DNA of 64,000 bases. Source: Rhodoblastus sp963703385. GTDB taxonomy: Bacteria > Pseudomonadota > Alphaproteobacteria > Rhizobiales > Beijerinckiaceae. The notes under the pieces were generated by a model that worked only from the letters and a program-made list of their open reading frames with translations, did no database searches and had not been told where the DNA came from. The translations under genes and the position numbers were made by a program. The stretch lies in the NCBI GenBank assembly GCA_963703385.1, contig OY969816.1, positions 3,534,001 to 3,598,000 of the forward strand, in the 5' to 3' direction. Positions 26,140 to 33,438 of the stretch are shown one piece after another (the first letter of the stretch is position 1; each line of letters opens with the position of its first letter).

Positions 26140-27030
26140 ATGGACTGGGACAAGCTGCGGGTTTTTCACGCCGTCGCCGCCGCCGGCTCCTTCACCCACG
26201 CCGGCGAGCCGCTGCATCTGAGCCAGTCGGCGGTCAGCCGCCAGATTGCCGCGCTCGAACACGATCTGAAAACACCCCTGTTCCATCGCCACGCGCGCGG
26301 GTTGCTGCTCACCGAACAGGGCGAAATCCTGTTCCGCACGGTGCAGGAAGTTTTCGGCAAGCTCGAAAGCGCGCGGGTGCGCCTGTCGGACGCCCGCGAC
26401 AAGCCGCACGGCCTGCTCAGGGTCACCGCCAACACCGGCTTCGGCACAATCTGGCTGACGCCCCGTCTCGGCGAATTTCGCGAGCTTTATCCCGATATCG
26501 AGCTTGAGGTGATCCTGACCGACGACGAGCTCGATCTTTCGATGCGCGAGGCCGACGTGGCCTTGCGGCTGTGGGAGCCCAAACAAGGCGATCTCATTCG
26601 CCGCCGCCTGTTCACGCTGCATTATTCGGCTTTCGCCTCGCGCGCCTATCTCCGGCAATTCGGGACGCCCCGCCGCGTCGACGACCTCGACGCCCATCGC
26701 CTCGTCGCCTTCAGCGTGACCGGGCCGAATTATCTGCGCAATCTCAACATATTGCTCACCGCCGGCCGCGACGCCAGAAATCCCCGCAAGCCTGTGCTGT
26801 CGATCAACAATCTCTTCGCCCTCACCCGCGCGGTGGAACAGGGCGCGGGCGTCGGCGTGCTGCCGGATTACGCCGTCGCCGAGGATTCGTCGCTGACCCG
26901 GATCGATCTCGACGCGGACATGCCGGTGTTCGATTGCTGGCTGACCTACGCAGAAGAAATGAAATCGGTCGCGCGGGTTCAGGCCCTGCGCGATTTTCTC
27001 GTCGCCAACGCCCCGGCGTGGCGTCATTGA
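26140..27030 (+). CDS. LysR-family regulator, LsrB/VtlR-like
   Basis: A 296-residue LTTR. The N-terminal helix-turn-helix region reads WDKLRVFHAVAAAGSFTHAGEPLHLSQSAVSRQ, very close to the LsrB/VtlR group of Sinorhizobium, Agrobacterium and Brucella. The conserved HRHARGLLLTEQGEILF and LTDDELDLSMREADVALRL segments follow. In those bacteria the regulator controls small RNAs, redox and surface genes. The same role here is inference. It is divergent from msrA. The zinc-ribbon gene begins 12 nt after its stop, so the two may share a transcript. Confidence 0.82.
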   Translation: MDWDKLRVFHAVAAAGSFTHAGEPLHLSQSAVSRQIAALEHDLKTPLFHRHARGLLLTEQGEILFRTVQEVFGKLESARVRLSDARDKPHGLLRVTANTGFGTIWLTPRLGEFRELYPDIELEVILTDDELDLSMREADVALRLWEPKQGDLIRRRLFTLHYSAFASRAYLRQFGTPRRVDDLDAHRLVAFSVTGPNYLRNLNILLTAGRDARNPRKPVLSINNLFALTRAVEQGAGVGVLPDYAVAEDSSLTRIDLDADMPVFDCWLTYAEEMKSVARVQALRDFLVANAPAWRH

Positions 27031-27042
27031 AGGAGGAATGGG

Positions 27043-27300
27043 ATGATTCTGAACTCCACCATCACCTGCCCCCATTGCGGCCACCAGTCGCGCGAGGACA
27101 TGCCGACCGACGCCTGCGTTCATTTCTATGAATGCAAAAGCTGCGGCGCGCTGCTCAAGCCCAAGGACGGCGATTGCTGCGTGTTCTGCTCCTACGGCGA
27201 CACGCCCTGCCCGCCGGTTCAGGCGGCGGGTTCCGAAAGCAGTTGCTGCGGCTCGGCGGCGCGGGCGCGGTTCGGCAGCGAAGAGGAGGGCGGCGGCTGA
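27043..27300 (+). CDS. GDCCVxC-motif zinc-ribbon protein
   Basis: An 85-residue cysteine-rich protein. CPHC (residues 9-12) and CKSC (31-34) form a zinc-ribbon-like pair. It is followed by GDCCVFC (43-49), the signature of the GDCCVxC family, some members of which carry selenocysteine in this motif. The function is unknown. The motif suggests metal or thiol chemistry. The ribosome-binding site AAGGAGG precedes the ATG. The next gene seems to start inside its stop codon, so it is the lead gene of a GDCCVxC - Crp/Fnr - DUF2892 group. Confidence 0.8.
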   Translation: MILNSTITCPHCGHQSREDMPTDACVHFYECKSCGALLKPKDGDCCVFCSYGDTPCPPVQAAGSESSCCGSAARARFGSEEEGGG

Positions 27301-27968
27301 AACAGCAGCACGCGCCGTCCTGGCTTGAGAAATTCGCGCCGCTCGCCCGGCTCGACGGCGAGGCGCGGAAAACCTTGGCGCGCCTGCCCGAACGGCGGGT
27401 CGAGCGCGGAAAGGAGCTTTTCGCGCCGGGCGCGGCCTGCCAGGGCTTTCTGGTGCTGCTCGAAGGCCGGGTCCGCGTCGGCGTCACGGCGGAAAACGGC
27501 CGCCGCCTGCTGCTCTATCGGGTGGCGCCGGGCGAGACCTGCGTCCAGACCACGCTGTGCCTGATGGGCGGGCTGGAATATAGCGCCGAGGGCGTCGCCG
27601 AGACCGACCTGCGCTTCGTTCTCGTCCCTCCGCCTTTGTTCGAGCGGCTTTTGCGCGAATCGCCGGATTTCGCCCATTTTGTCTTCGAGCGCTTCGGCGC
27701 GCGGCTGGCGGAAATGACCCGGCTGATCGAAACCATCGCCTTCCTGCGGGTGGACGCGCGGCTCGCCGCCGTCTTGCTCGCACGCGCCGATGTTCGGGGC
27801 GAGCTGACGGCGACCCATCAGGAGCTCGCGGAGGATATTGGCGCGGCGCGCGAGGTAGTGAGCCGCCAGCTCGCCGCGTTCCAGCGCTCCGGCCTGCTTC
27901 GTCTTGCACGCGGAAAAATAAGCCTGACCGATCGCGCGGGCCTCGCCGATCTCGCCTGTGTGATCTAG
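27297..27968 (+). CDS. Crp/Fnr-family transcriptional regulator (probable CTG start)
   Basis: A roughly 223-residue regulator. A cyclic-nucleotide-binding-like beta-barrel spans about residues 20-125 (GKELFAPGAACQGFLVLLEGRVRVGV). A C-terminal winged helix-turn-helix contains THQELAEDIGAAREVVSRQLAAFQRSGLL. No FNR-type cysteine cluster is seen. No ATG, GTG or well-placed TTG exists before the domain. A CTG at 27297 overlaps the preceding stop (CTGA), with AGGAGG 7 nt upstream, and is the best start. The effector is unknown. It probably regulates itself and the adjacent small genes. Confidence 0.72.
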   Translation: MKQQHAPSWLEKFAPLARLDGEARKTLARLPERRVERGKELFAPGAACQGFLVLLEGRVRVGVTAENGRRLLLYRVAPGETCVQTTLCLMGGLEYSAEGVAETDLRFVLVPPPLFERLLRESPDFAHFVFERFGARLAEMTRLIETIAFLRVDARLAAVLLARADVRGELTATHQELAEDIGAAREVVSRQLAAFQRSGLLRLARGKISLTDRAGLADLACVI

Positions 27969-28007
27969 GTCACCGACTTTTTCGTAAAATCTCCCAAGTT
28001 CGTTTTC

Positions 28008-28022
28008 GACGTCCGCGACGTC
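28008..28022. promoter_or_regulatory. Possible operator: repeated GACGTC boxes before DUF2892 gene
   Basis: Two GACGTC palindromes (28008-28013 and 28017-28022) are separated by CGC, about 30 nt before the DUF2892 start and just after the Crp/Fnr gene. This is not a canonical CRP or FNR site. A regulatory role is a guess from position and symmetry. Confidence 0.25.
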
Positions 28023-28052
28023 GCTTCTCTTGCTGGATTCTAGGAGATTTCC

Positions 28053-28241
28053 ATGACCGCCGATATCGGATCGATCGACCGCATCCTGCGCATCGTCGTC
28101 GGCCTCGTCCTCATCGCTCTGGTCTTCGTCGGCCCGAAAACGCCGTGGGGCTGGATCGGCGTGGTCCCGCTGCTCACCGGCCTGGTGCGCTTCTGTCCGG
28201 CCTATACGCTGCTTGGCCTGAACACCTGCTCGAGGAAATAA
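28053..28241 (+). CDS. DUF2892 small inner-membrane protein
   Basis: A 62-residue protein. The DUF2892 pattern is complete: an IDRILRIVVGLVLIAL first helix, a GWIGVVPLLTGLVRFCPAYTLLG second helix and a terminal Cys (NTCSRK). The domain also forms the membrane part of YgaP-type rhodanese proteins, and the two cysteines may be redox-active. The ribosome-binding site TAGGAG is just upstream. It lies 84 nt after the Crp/Fnr gene, a common neighbour for this family. The palindromic element begins 3 nt after its stop. Confidence 0.8.
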   Translation: MTADIGSIDRILRIVVGLVLIALVFVGPKTPWGWIGVVPLLTGLVRFCPAYTLLGLNTCSRK

Positions 28242-28243
28242 GC

Positions 28244-28637
28244 TAGAGCGTTTCCCGGCCATATTGGCGCAATCTGCCGAGGGGATTTCGCGCCGTGGCA
28301 AGGAGGGTGGCGACGGCCGTGTAGGGGACACGCGTCCGAAGTCGGCTGTTGCCGACTTCGGCAGACCATGCGCAAACCGGGAACACCCGGTTTGCGAGCC
28401 GGCCGACGCAGCGACGGCGCGAAAGCCCCCGGCCCCGCGAACCGGGATGTTTCCCGGTTCGCCAATCCAGGACGAGCCCAAGTCGGAAACATCCGACTTG
28501 GGCGGGGTTCGCTTTCGGCGGACGCCCGGCGCGGCGCGCGCCTCGACCGCATCCCCGATGCGCTCTTCGGCGCGCGCCTGCCGGATCGTCTCCCCGAAAG
28601 CGAACAGATTGCGCCAATATGGCCGGGAAACGCTCTA
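28244..28637. repeat. 394-bp palindromic element with 33-bp perfect inverted ends and four hairpins
   Basis: This is the only stretch over 300 bp without a gene. The ends 28244-28276 and 28605-28637 are exact reverse complements over 33 bp (outer sequence TAGAGCGTTTCCCGG). Inside are four hairpins, each with an 11-bp perfect stem and a 4-nt loop: 28336-28361 (loop TGTT), 28371-28396 (AACA), 28437-28462 (TGTT) and 28477-28502 (AACA). Hairpin 4 resembles the reverse complement of hairpin 1, and hairpin 3 that of hairpin 2, so the interior is also symmetric. An 11-bp inverted pair (28508-28518, 28594-28604) lies near the right end. No open frame looks coding. The right end supplies the TAG stop of the CDF gene. 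Confidence 0.85.
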
Positions 28638-29621
28638 AACCACGTCGTCCGGGGCGAGGGCGCAGGCGCGGTCCGGGTCGATCTCGATCTGGACCGTGGC
28701 GTGGTTGATGCGGAATTTCTGCGCCAGATCGGCGGCGAGGTCGTGCAGGAAACAGTCGCCGGGATGGCCGCCGGGCATGACCAGATGGCAGGTCAGCGCG
28801 ATTTCGGTGGTGCTCATCGGCCAGACGTGAAGATCGTGCAGTCCCGCGACGCCGGCCTGCCGGCTCAGAAAAACGCGAACCCGGTCCGGGTCGATATGGC
28901 CGGGCGCCGCCGACATCGACATGGCGAAGGCTTCGCGCAGCAGGCTCCAGGTTCCCCACAGGATCACGGCGTTGATCCCCAGGCTGACCACGGGGTCCAG
29001 CCAGAACCATCGCGTCAGCAGGATCAGCAGGCCGGCGACGACCACGCCGGCCGAAACAAAGGCGTCGGACGCCATGTGCAGGAAGGCGGCGCGCAGATTG
29101 ATGTCGTCCTTGCCCGAGGCGAACAGCCAGGCGGTGACGCCATTGATGACGACGCCGAGGGCGGCCACGATCATGATGGTCTTGCCCGCCACCGGCTCCG
29201 GCGCGAGCAGGCGCAGAATCGCCTCCCAGGAGATCGCGCCGACCGCGACCACCAGGAAAAAGGCGTTGAACAGGGCGGCAAGGATCGATGAGCCGAGCAG
29301 GCCATAGGAAAAGCGCGGCGTCGGCGGGCGCTTGACCATTTCGCTGGCGAGCCACGCAAGGCCGAGGCCGAGCGCGTCGCTCAGGTTATGGCCGGCGTCG
29401 GCGAACAGAGCGGTGGAATTGCCGAGCACGCCAAAGACGACTTCGGCGACGATGAAGGCGAGATTGAGGGCGATGCCGATGGCGAAGGCGCGGCCGAAAT
29501 TTTCGGGCGCGTGAACATGTCTCCCGTGATCCTGGCCGGCGTGATCGTGGTGGTCATGCCCGTGGTGGTCATGCCCGTGACGATCATGCCAATGATGGTG
29601 GGGGCCATGGTCGCCGCTCAT
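28635..29621 (-). CDS. Cation diffusion facilitator family transporter
   Basis: A 328-residue CDF exporter. The first 40 residues are a histidine-rich metal-binding segment (repeats of HGHDHH). Six membrane helices follow, with the metal-site motif LFADAGHNLSDAL in helix II and MASDAFVSAG in helix V. A cytoplasmic ferredoxin-like domain at the end contains HDLHVWPMSTTEIALTCHLV. This layout is that of ZitB/CzcD zinc (or Co/Cd) efflux pumps. The metal is inferred, not proven. Its TAG stop lies in the last three bases of the adjacent palindromic element. Confidence 0.88.
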   Translation of the reverse strand: MSGDHGPHHHWHDRHGHDHHGHDHHDHAGQDHGRHVHAPENFGRAFAIGIALNLAFIVAEVVFGVLGNSTALFADAGHNLSDALGLGLAWLASEMVKRPPTPRFSYGLLGSSILAALFNAFFLVVAVGAISWEAILRLLAPEPVAGKTIMIVAALGVVINGVTAWLFASGKDDINLRAAFLHMASDAFVSAGVVVAGLLILLTRWFWLDPVVSLGINAVILWGTWSLLREAFAMSMSAAPGHIDPDRVRVFLSRQAGVAGLHDLHVWPMSTTEIALTCHLVMPGGHPGDCFLHDLAADLAQKFRINHATVQIEIDPDRACALAPDDVV

Positions 29622-29677
29622 TGGTCTCGCCTCCTCTCGCGGGCGGAAAATTTTCCCGGCGAGGCAATTTAAAGGGC

Positions 29678-29705
29678 TTGTCCCGCCGTCGCCTTGCCGC
29701 TATAC
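29678..29705 (+). promoter_or_regulatory. Candidate promoter of tRNA-Ala
   Basis: TTGTCC (29678-29683), a 16-nt spacer and CTATAC (29700-29705), about 60 nt before the tRNA 5' end. Confidence 0.4.
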
Positions 29706-29766
29706 ACCCGCCCACGCCTCACCGCCACGCGGTTGGTCTTCCCAATGACTTGAAGAGGCGCAAATT

Positions 29767-29842
<76 letters not shown>

Positions 29843-30040
29843 AATTGATCCCACCGAACATTCGTTCCGCGCGCGGCCTCCGGGGCGCGCGTCGCGCGTT
29901 TTTGACGTCGCGCCGGACCCGGCAAAAGGGGCGGCGCGACGCCCGATCGTCAACCTTGTTTTCAACTGGAACTTTACCGCGCGGTCACAAGTTGGAATCT
30001 AGATAGAGCCTCCGAGTTTTCAGTTCGTCTGGAGCCCGTT

Positions 30041-30682
30041 ATGCGTCATTTCGCTCGTCTTTTTCTGATCTTCGCCGCGTTCCTGTTCGCCCCTGCGGCG
30101 ATGGCGCGCACACAGATTTCGATCGACCTGTCGACGCAGCGGATGGAGGTGCAGACCGCCGATGGCCAAAACTATTCCTGGCCGATTTCATCCGCCCGCG
30201 CCGGCTATGTGACGCCGCGCGGGGTTTTCGCGCCAACTTCGCTGCAGGCGATGCATTATTCGAAAAAATATCATCATTCGCCGATGCCGCATTCGATTTT
30301 CTTCCATCGCGGCTACGCCATTCATGGGACATATGCGACGAGATGGCTGGGCCGTCCGGTATCGCATGGCTGCGTCCGCATTTCGCCGGCCAACGCCGCC
30401 ACGCTTTATTCCCTGGTTCGCGCCGAAGGCGCCACGATCAAAATCACCGGCTCGCCGCCGCGCAGCCGTTCCTTCGCGCATCAATGGCGCGGTCACGGCC
30501 CCCATCACCTCTACGCATTCGCCCCGCATCACCGCCATGAAGCCGGCGCCGGGCGTTATCATGGCGACGATTACGGTTATGCTTATGCCGGAGGGGGCCA
30601 TCACTCGCCTGCGCTCTCCTACGCGCCGGCCCCCCAAAACTCCAGCGCGACCGGCATTTTCGGCCTCATCCTGAACCGCTAG
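30041..30682 (+). CDS. L,D-transpeptidase (YkuD family), exported
   Basis: A 213-residue cell-wall enzyme that forms 3-3 peptidoglycan cross-links or attaches proteins to peptidoglycan. A signal peptide (residues 1-22, cleavage after AMA) is followed by the YkuD domain. The active site shows HGT (95-97) and SHGCVRIS with catalytic Cys111. A histidine/glycine/tyrosine-rich tail follows the domain and has no obvious fold. The gene stands alone downstream of tRNA-Ala. Its last 17 nt overlap the convergent SemiSWEET gene. Confidence 0.88.
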   Translation: MRHFARLFLIFAAFLFAPAAMARTQISIDLSTQRMEVQTADGQNYSWPISSARAGYVTPRGVFAPTSLQAMHYSKKYHHSPMPHSIFFHRGYAIHGTYATRWLGRPVSHGCVRISPANAATLYSLVRAEGATIKITGSPPRSRSFAHQWRGHGPHHLYAFAPHHRHEAGAGRYHGDDYGYAYAGGGHHSPALSYAPAPQNSSATGIFGLILNR

Positions 30683-30962
30683 CTTCCCGTGACGCCGCCA
30701 GGGACGCGTCATAGCGCAGCTTCAGGAGAATGATCAGCATGTTCAACGCAATGGTGATGGCGTTGAACAGCACGATCGAGGGAGAGCCGAGCAGGACGCC
30801 ATAGATCAGCCAGAGGGTGCAGCCCACGACGAAGGTGATCTGCGTGATGAGTGAGATCGACTTCGCGTCGCGGCTGCGCAGGATCTTGACCGCCTGCGGC
30901 GTCCAGCACAAGGTCGTCAGCGTCCCCGCGAGGAATCCGACGAGTTCGGTTTGTGGCGCCAC
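30666..30962 (-). CDS. SemiSWEET-type sugar transporter subunit
   Basis: A 98-residue protein of three membrane helices. The PQ-loop signature is in FLAGTLTTLCWTPQAVKILRSRDAKSISL, followed by FVVGCTLWLIYGVLLGSPSIVLFNAITIALN. Bacterial SemiSWEETs are half-size MtN3/SWEET proteins that dimerise to move small sugars. The substrate here is unknown. It lies 33 nt after hrcA on the same strand. The functional link to hrcA is unlikely to be more than proximity. Confidence 0.82.
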   Translation of the reverse strand: MAPQTELVGFLAGTLTTLCWTPQAVKILRSRDAKSISLITQITFVVGCTLWLIYGVLLGSPSIVLFNAITIALNMLIILLKLRYDASLAASREASGSG

Positions 30963-30995
30963 GCCAATTCCCTTCGTTGATGAGGGCCGGGCGTC

Positions 30996-32084
30996 TCAAA
31001 CGCCGCCGTAAAGCCGGGCCATGACCCGGGCGGTGTAATCCACCATGGGAATCACACGCGCATAATTCAGGCGCGTGGGACCGATCACGCCGAGAACGCC
31101 GACGATTCGGCGCTGGGGGTCGTGGAAGGGCGCCGCGATCATCGAGGAGCCCGACAAGGAAAACAACTTGTTTTCCGAACCGATGAAAATGCGCACCCCC
31201 TCGCCCTCTTCAGCGCGGGAAAGGAGGTCGATGACCTCGCTCTTGGTTTCGAGATCGTCGAACAGGAGGCGGATCCGTTCGAGATCGGCCATGGCCGTCA
31301 AATCCTCAAGCAGATTGGCCTGGCCGCGCACGATCAGGTTCTGGGCCGCGCCGGCGGGTCCCGCCCAGATCGCGAGCCCCGCGTCGACCAGCCGCGCCGT
31401 CAGCGCATCCAGTTCCGCCTGGGCCGCCAGGCGTGAAATCTCGATTTCGTCGCGCACCTGCGACAGGGTCAGGCCCCGGATGCGGGCGTTGAGATAATTG
31501 CCCGCCTCGATCAGCGCCGAGGCTGGAAGATCGGCGGGAACCGGCAGGATGCGGTTTTCGACCGAGCCGTCGTCGGACACCAGGATCGCCAGCGCCTTTT
31601 CCGGCTCGAGGCGCACGAATTCGATCTGCTTCAGGCGGCTGTTGTCCTTGCTGGTCAGCACGACGCAGGCGCCGCGGGTCAGGCCCGAGAGCAGCAGGCC
31701 GGCCTCCGATAGGGCCTCCTCCATGCTGCGTTCGCGCGAGACGGCGCTCAGTTGGGCCTCGATCCGGCCGCGCTCCAGTTCCGTCAGGTCGCCGATCTGC
31801 AGCAGGGAATCGACGAAAAAGCGCAGGCCGAGTTCGGTCGGCAGGCGTCCGGCGCTGGTGTGGGGCGAATAGACCAGCCCCAATTCCTCCAGATCCTGCA
31901 TGACATTGCGCACCGAGGCCGGCGACAGCGGCAGGGTCAGGATGCGGGAGAGGTGGCGCGAGCCGACCGGCTCGCCGCTCGCGAGATAGCTCTCGACGAT
32001 ATTGCGGAAAATCTCGCGCGAACGGTCATTGAGACGCGAAAGCGCCCCCACGCCGGAGGCCAGGATTTCAGGATTTGCAGCCAC
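30996..32084 (-). CDS. hrcA: Heat-inducible transcription repressor HrcA
   Basis: A 362-residue repressor that binds the CIRCE element of groESL and related promoters. The N-terminal winged helix has RSREIFRNIVESYLASGEPVGSR and LPLSPASVRNVMQDLEELGLVYSPHTSAGRLPTELGLRFFVD. The GAF-like core and C-terminal GPTRLNYARVIPMVDYTARVMARL follow. In many alphaproteobacteria grpE lies beside hrcA. It is absent here, where SemiSWEET follows. No CIRCE-like inverted repeat is visible next to it. Confidence 0.93.
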   Translation of the reverse strand: MAANPEILASGVGALSRLNDRSREIFRNIVESYLASGEPVGSRHLSRILTLPLSPASVRNVMQDLEELGLVYSPHTSAGRLPTELGLRFFVDSLLQIGDLTELERGRIEAQLSAVSRERSMEEALSEAGLLLSGLTRGACVVLTSKDNSRLKQIEFVRLEPEKALAILVSDDGSVENRILPVPADLPASALIEAGNYLNARIRGLTLSQVRDEIEISRLAAQAELDALTARLVDAGLAIWAGPAGAAQNLIVRGQANLLEDLTAMADLERIRLLFDDLETKSEVIDLLSRAEEGEGVRIFIGSENKLFSLSGSSMIAAPFHDPQRRIVGVLGVIGPTRLNYARVIPMVDYTARVMARLYGGV

Positions 32085-32138
32085 GGGAAATATTTACGCG
32101 GCGCGCGCGACAATGCAAGGGGTTGCGGCCGCCAAAGC

Positions 32139-32166
32139 AAAAACCCCGCCGAGACGCTCGGCGGGG
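32139..32166 (-). terminator. Intrinsic terminator of rpsT
   Basis: On the minus strand CCCCGCCGAG pairs with CTCGGCGGGG (plus-strand 32144-32153 and 32157-32166) around a 3-nt loop. TTTTTGCTTT follows. It begins 23 nt past the rpsT stop. Confidence 0.8.
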
Positions 32167-32188
32167 CGGAAAACAGGAAAAAAAGATA

Positions 32189-32461
32189 TCAGGCCTGCTT
32201 GCTGAGCGCGGCCACCCGCGCGGAAAGGCGCGAAACCTTGCGGGAGGCGGTGTTCTTGTGAACGATGCCCTTTTGCGCGGCGCGCATCAGGATCGGCTCT
32301 GCTGCGGAAAGGGCGGTCTTGGCGGCGGCTTGGTCGCCGGAGCTGATCGCTTCCTCGACCTTGCGGATGAAAGTGCGCATCTTGCTGCGACGCTGCCGAT
32401 TGACGTCGGTGCGGCGCGTGATTTGACGGACGGCCTTTTTAGCCGATTTGGTATTCGCCAT
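32189..32461 (-). CDS. rpsT: 30S ribosomal protein S20
   Basis: A 90-residue, alanine/lysine/arginine-rich three-helix protein that binds 16S rRNA early in 30S assembly. It starts MANTKSAKKAVRQITRRTDVNRQRRSKMRTF and ends with KGIVHKNTASRKVSRLSARVAAL, both typical. It is a single-gene unit: its own strong promoter lies upstream at 32586-32558 and a terminator follows. The leader is about 90 nt and contains a GGCGCC...GGCGCC hairpin. Confidence 0.97.
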   Translation of the reverse strand: MANTKSAKKAVRQITRRTDVNRQRRSKMRTFIRKVEEAISSGDQAAAKTALSAAEPILMRAAQKGIVHKNTASRKVSRLSARVAALSKQA

Positions 32462-32557
32462 GAGGATCCCCGGACGAAGGCGCGCGCCCGAACATCGTGA
32501 CCGCGCCGCCTGAAAACGATGACGGCGCCTAAAAGCAGGCGCCGCGTATGCAGGGGC

Positions 32558-32586
32558 TTATAAGCGCGAAACGGGCGTTTCGTCAA
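32558..32586 (-). promoter_or_regulatory. Strong candidate sigma-70 promoter of rpsT
   Basis: On the minus strand TTGACG (32586-32581), a 17-nt spacer and TTATAA (32563-32558), about 97 nt before the rpsT ATG. Confidence 0.6.
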
Positions 32587-32617
32587 CGCGGGATTCGCGC
32601 TTCCGCCGCACAAGCCT

Positions 32618-33391
32618 TCATCTATTCTTGAAATGGGGCTGCCGCTTCTCGATGAAAGCCGTCATGCCTTCCTTCTGATCGAGGGTCGCGAAAGCGGCGT
32701 GAAAATTCCGCCGCTCGAATTTGACCCCCTCGGTCAGGGTCGATTCATAGGCCGAATTGATGCAATCCTTGATCTGCATGGTGATCGGCAGCGACATCGA
32801 GGCGATTTTTCGCGCGGTGTCGACCGCTTCGTCGATCAATCGATCGAGCGGCACGATGCGGGAGACCAGCCCTGCGCGTTCGGCTTCCTGCGCGTCCATC
32901 ATCCGGCCGGTCAGGCACATTTCCATCGCCTTGGACTTGCCGACGAAGCGCGACAGGCGCTGGGTGCCGCCGGCGCCGGGCAGGATGCCGAGTTTCACTT
33001 CCGGCTGGCCGAATTTGGCGTTTTCGGCGGCCAGGATGAAATCGCACATCATGGCGAGTTCGCAGCCCCCGCCGAGCGCGAAGCCCGCGACGGCGGCGAT
33101 CGCCGGCTTGCGAAAATAGGAAAGGCGTTCCCAGCTGCGAATCGTGTCGCTGAGATAGGCGTCCATGTAGGTCAGGAGCTGCAGCTCCTTGATGTCGGCG
33201 CCGGCGGCGAAGGCCTTTTCGGAGCCGGTGAGCACCAGGGCGCCGATTTCCGTGTCCATTTCGAACTCGTCCAGCGCGACGTTCAATTCCTGAATCAGGC
33301 GCGAATTCAACGCGTTCAGCGCCTTGGGGCGGTCCAACCGGATGATCCCGACCGCGCCGTCGCTTTCGACAATGATATTCTGATAGGACAT
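32618..33391 (-). CDS. Enoyl-CoA hydratase (crotonase family)
   Basis: A 257-residue crotonase-fold enzyme hydrating trans-2-enoyl-CoA in beta-oxidation. The oxyanion-hole segments EKAFAAGADIKELQ and AAVAGFALGGGCELAMMCDFILA are present. So are the two catalytic-glutamate regions (KFGQPEVKLGILPGAGGTQRL) and the AQEAERAGLVSRIVP helix. Length and the HFKNR-type end match the short-chain hydratase EchA/FadB1-like group. It is a monocistronic minus-strand gene between rpsT and cysK. Confidence 0.9.
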   Translation of the reverse strand: MSYQNIIVESDGAVGIIRLDRPKALNALNSRLIQELNVALDEFEMDTEIGALVLTGSEKAFAAGADIKELQLLTYMDAYLSDTIRSWERLSYFRKPAIAAVAGFALGGGCELAMMCDFILAAENAKFGQPEVKLGILPGAGGTQRLSRFVGKSKAMEMCLTGRMMDAQEAERAGLVSRIVPLDRLIDEAVDTARKIASMSLPITMQIKDCINSAYESTLTEGVKFERRNFHAAFATLDQKEGMTAFIEKRQPHFKNR

Positions 33392-33438
33392 GGCTCACCT
33401 GTGGCGGCGCGAGGACGCGCCGCGAAGAGGAACGCGGC

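Noticed and set aside
28243..29355. Long frames across the palindromic element and the CDF gene on both strands.
   Set aside because: They are shadows. The translations are arginine/glycine-rich and the palindrome explains the open frame.
29965..29995. GGAAC followed by AAGTT before the L,D-transpeptidase gene, considered as an EcfG general-stress promoter.
   Set aside because: The -10 element CGTT is not matched (AGTT), so the resemblance is too weak.
32085..32138. Searched for a CIRCE inverted repeat near hrcA.
   Set aside because: No TTAGCACTC-N9-GAGTGCTAA-like sequence is visible. HrcA targets are probably elsewhere.
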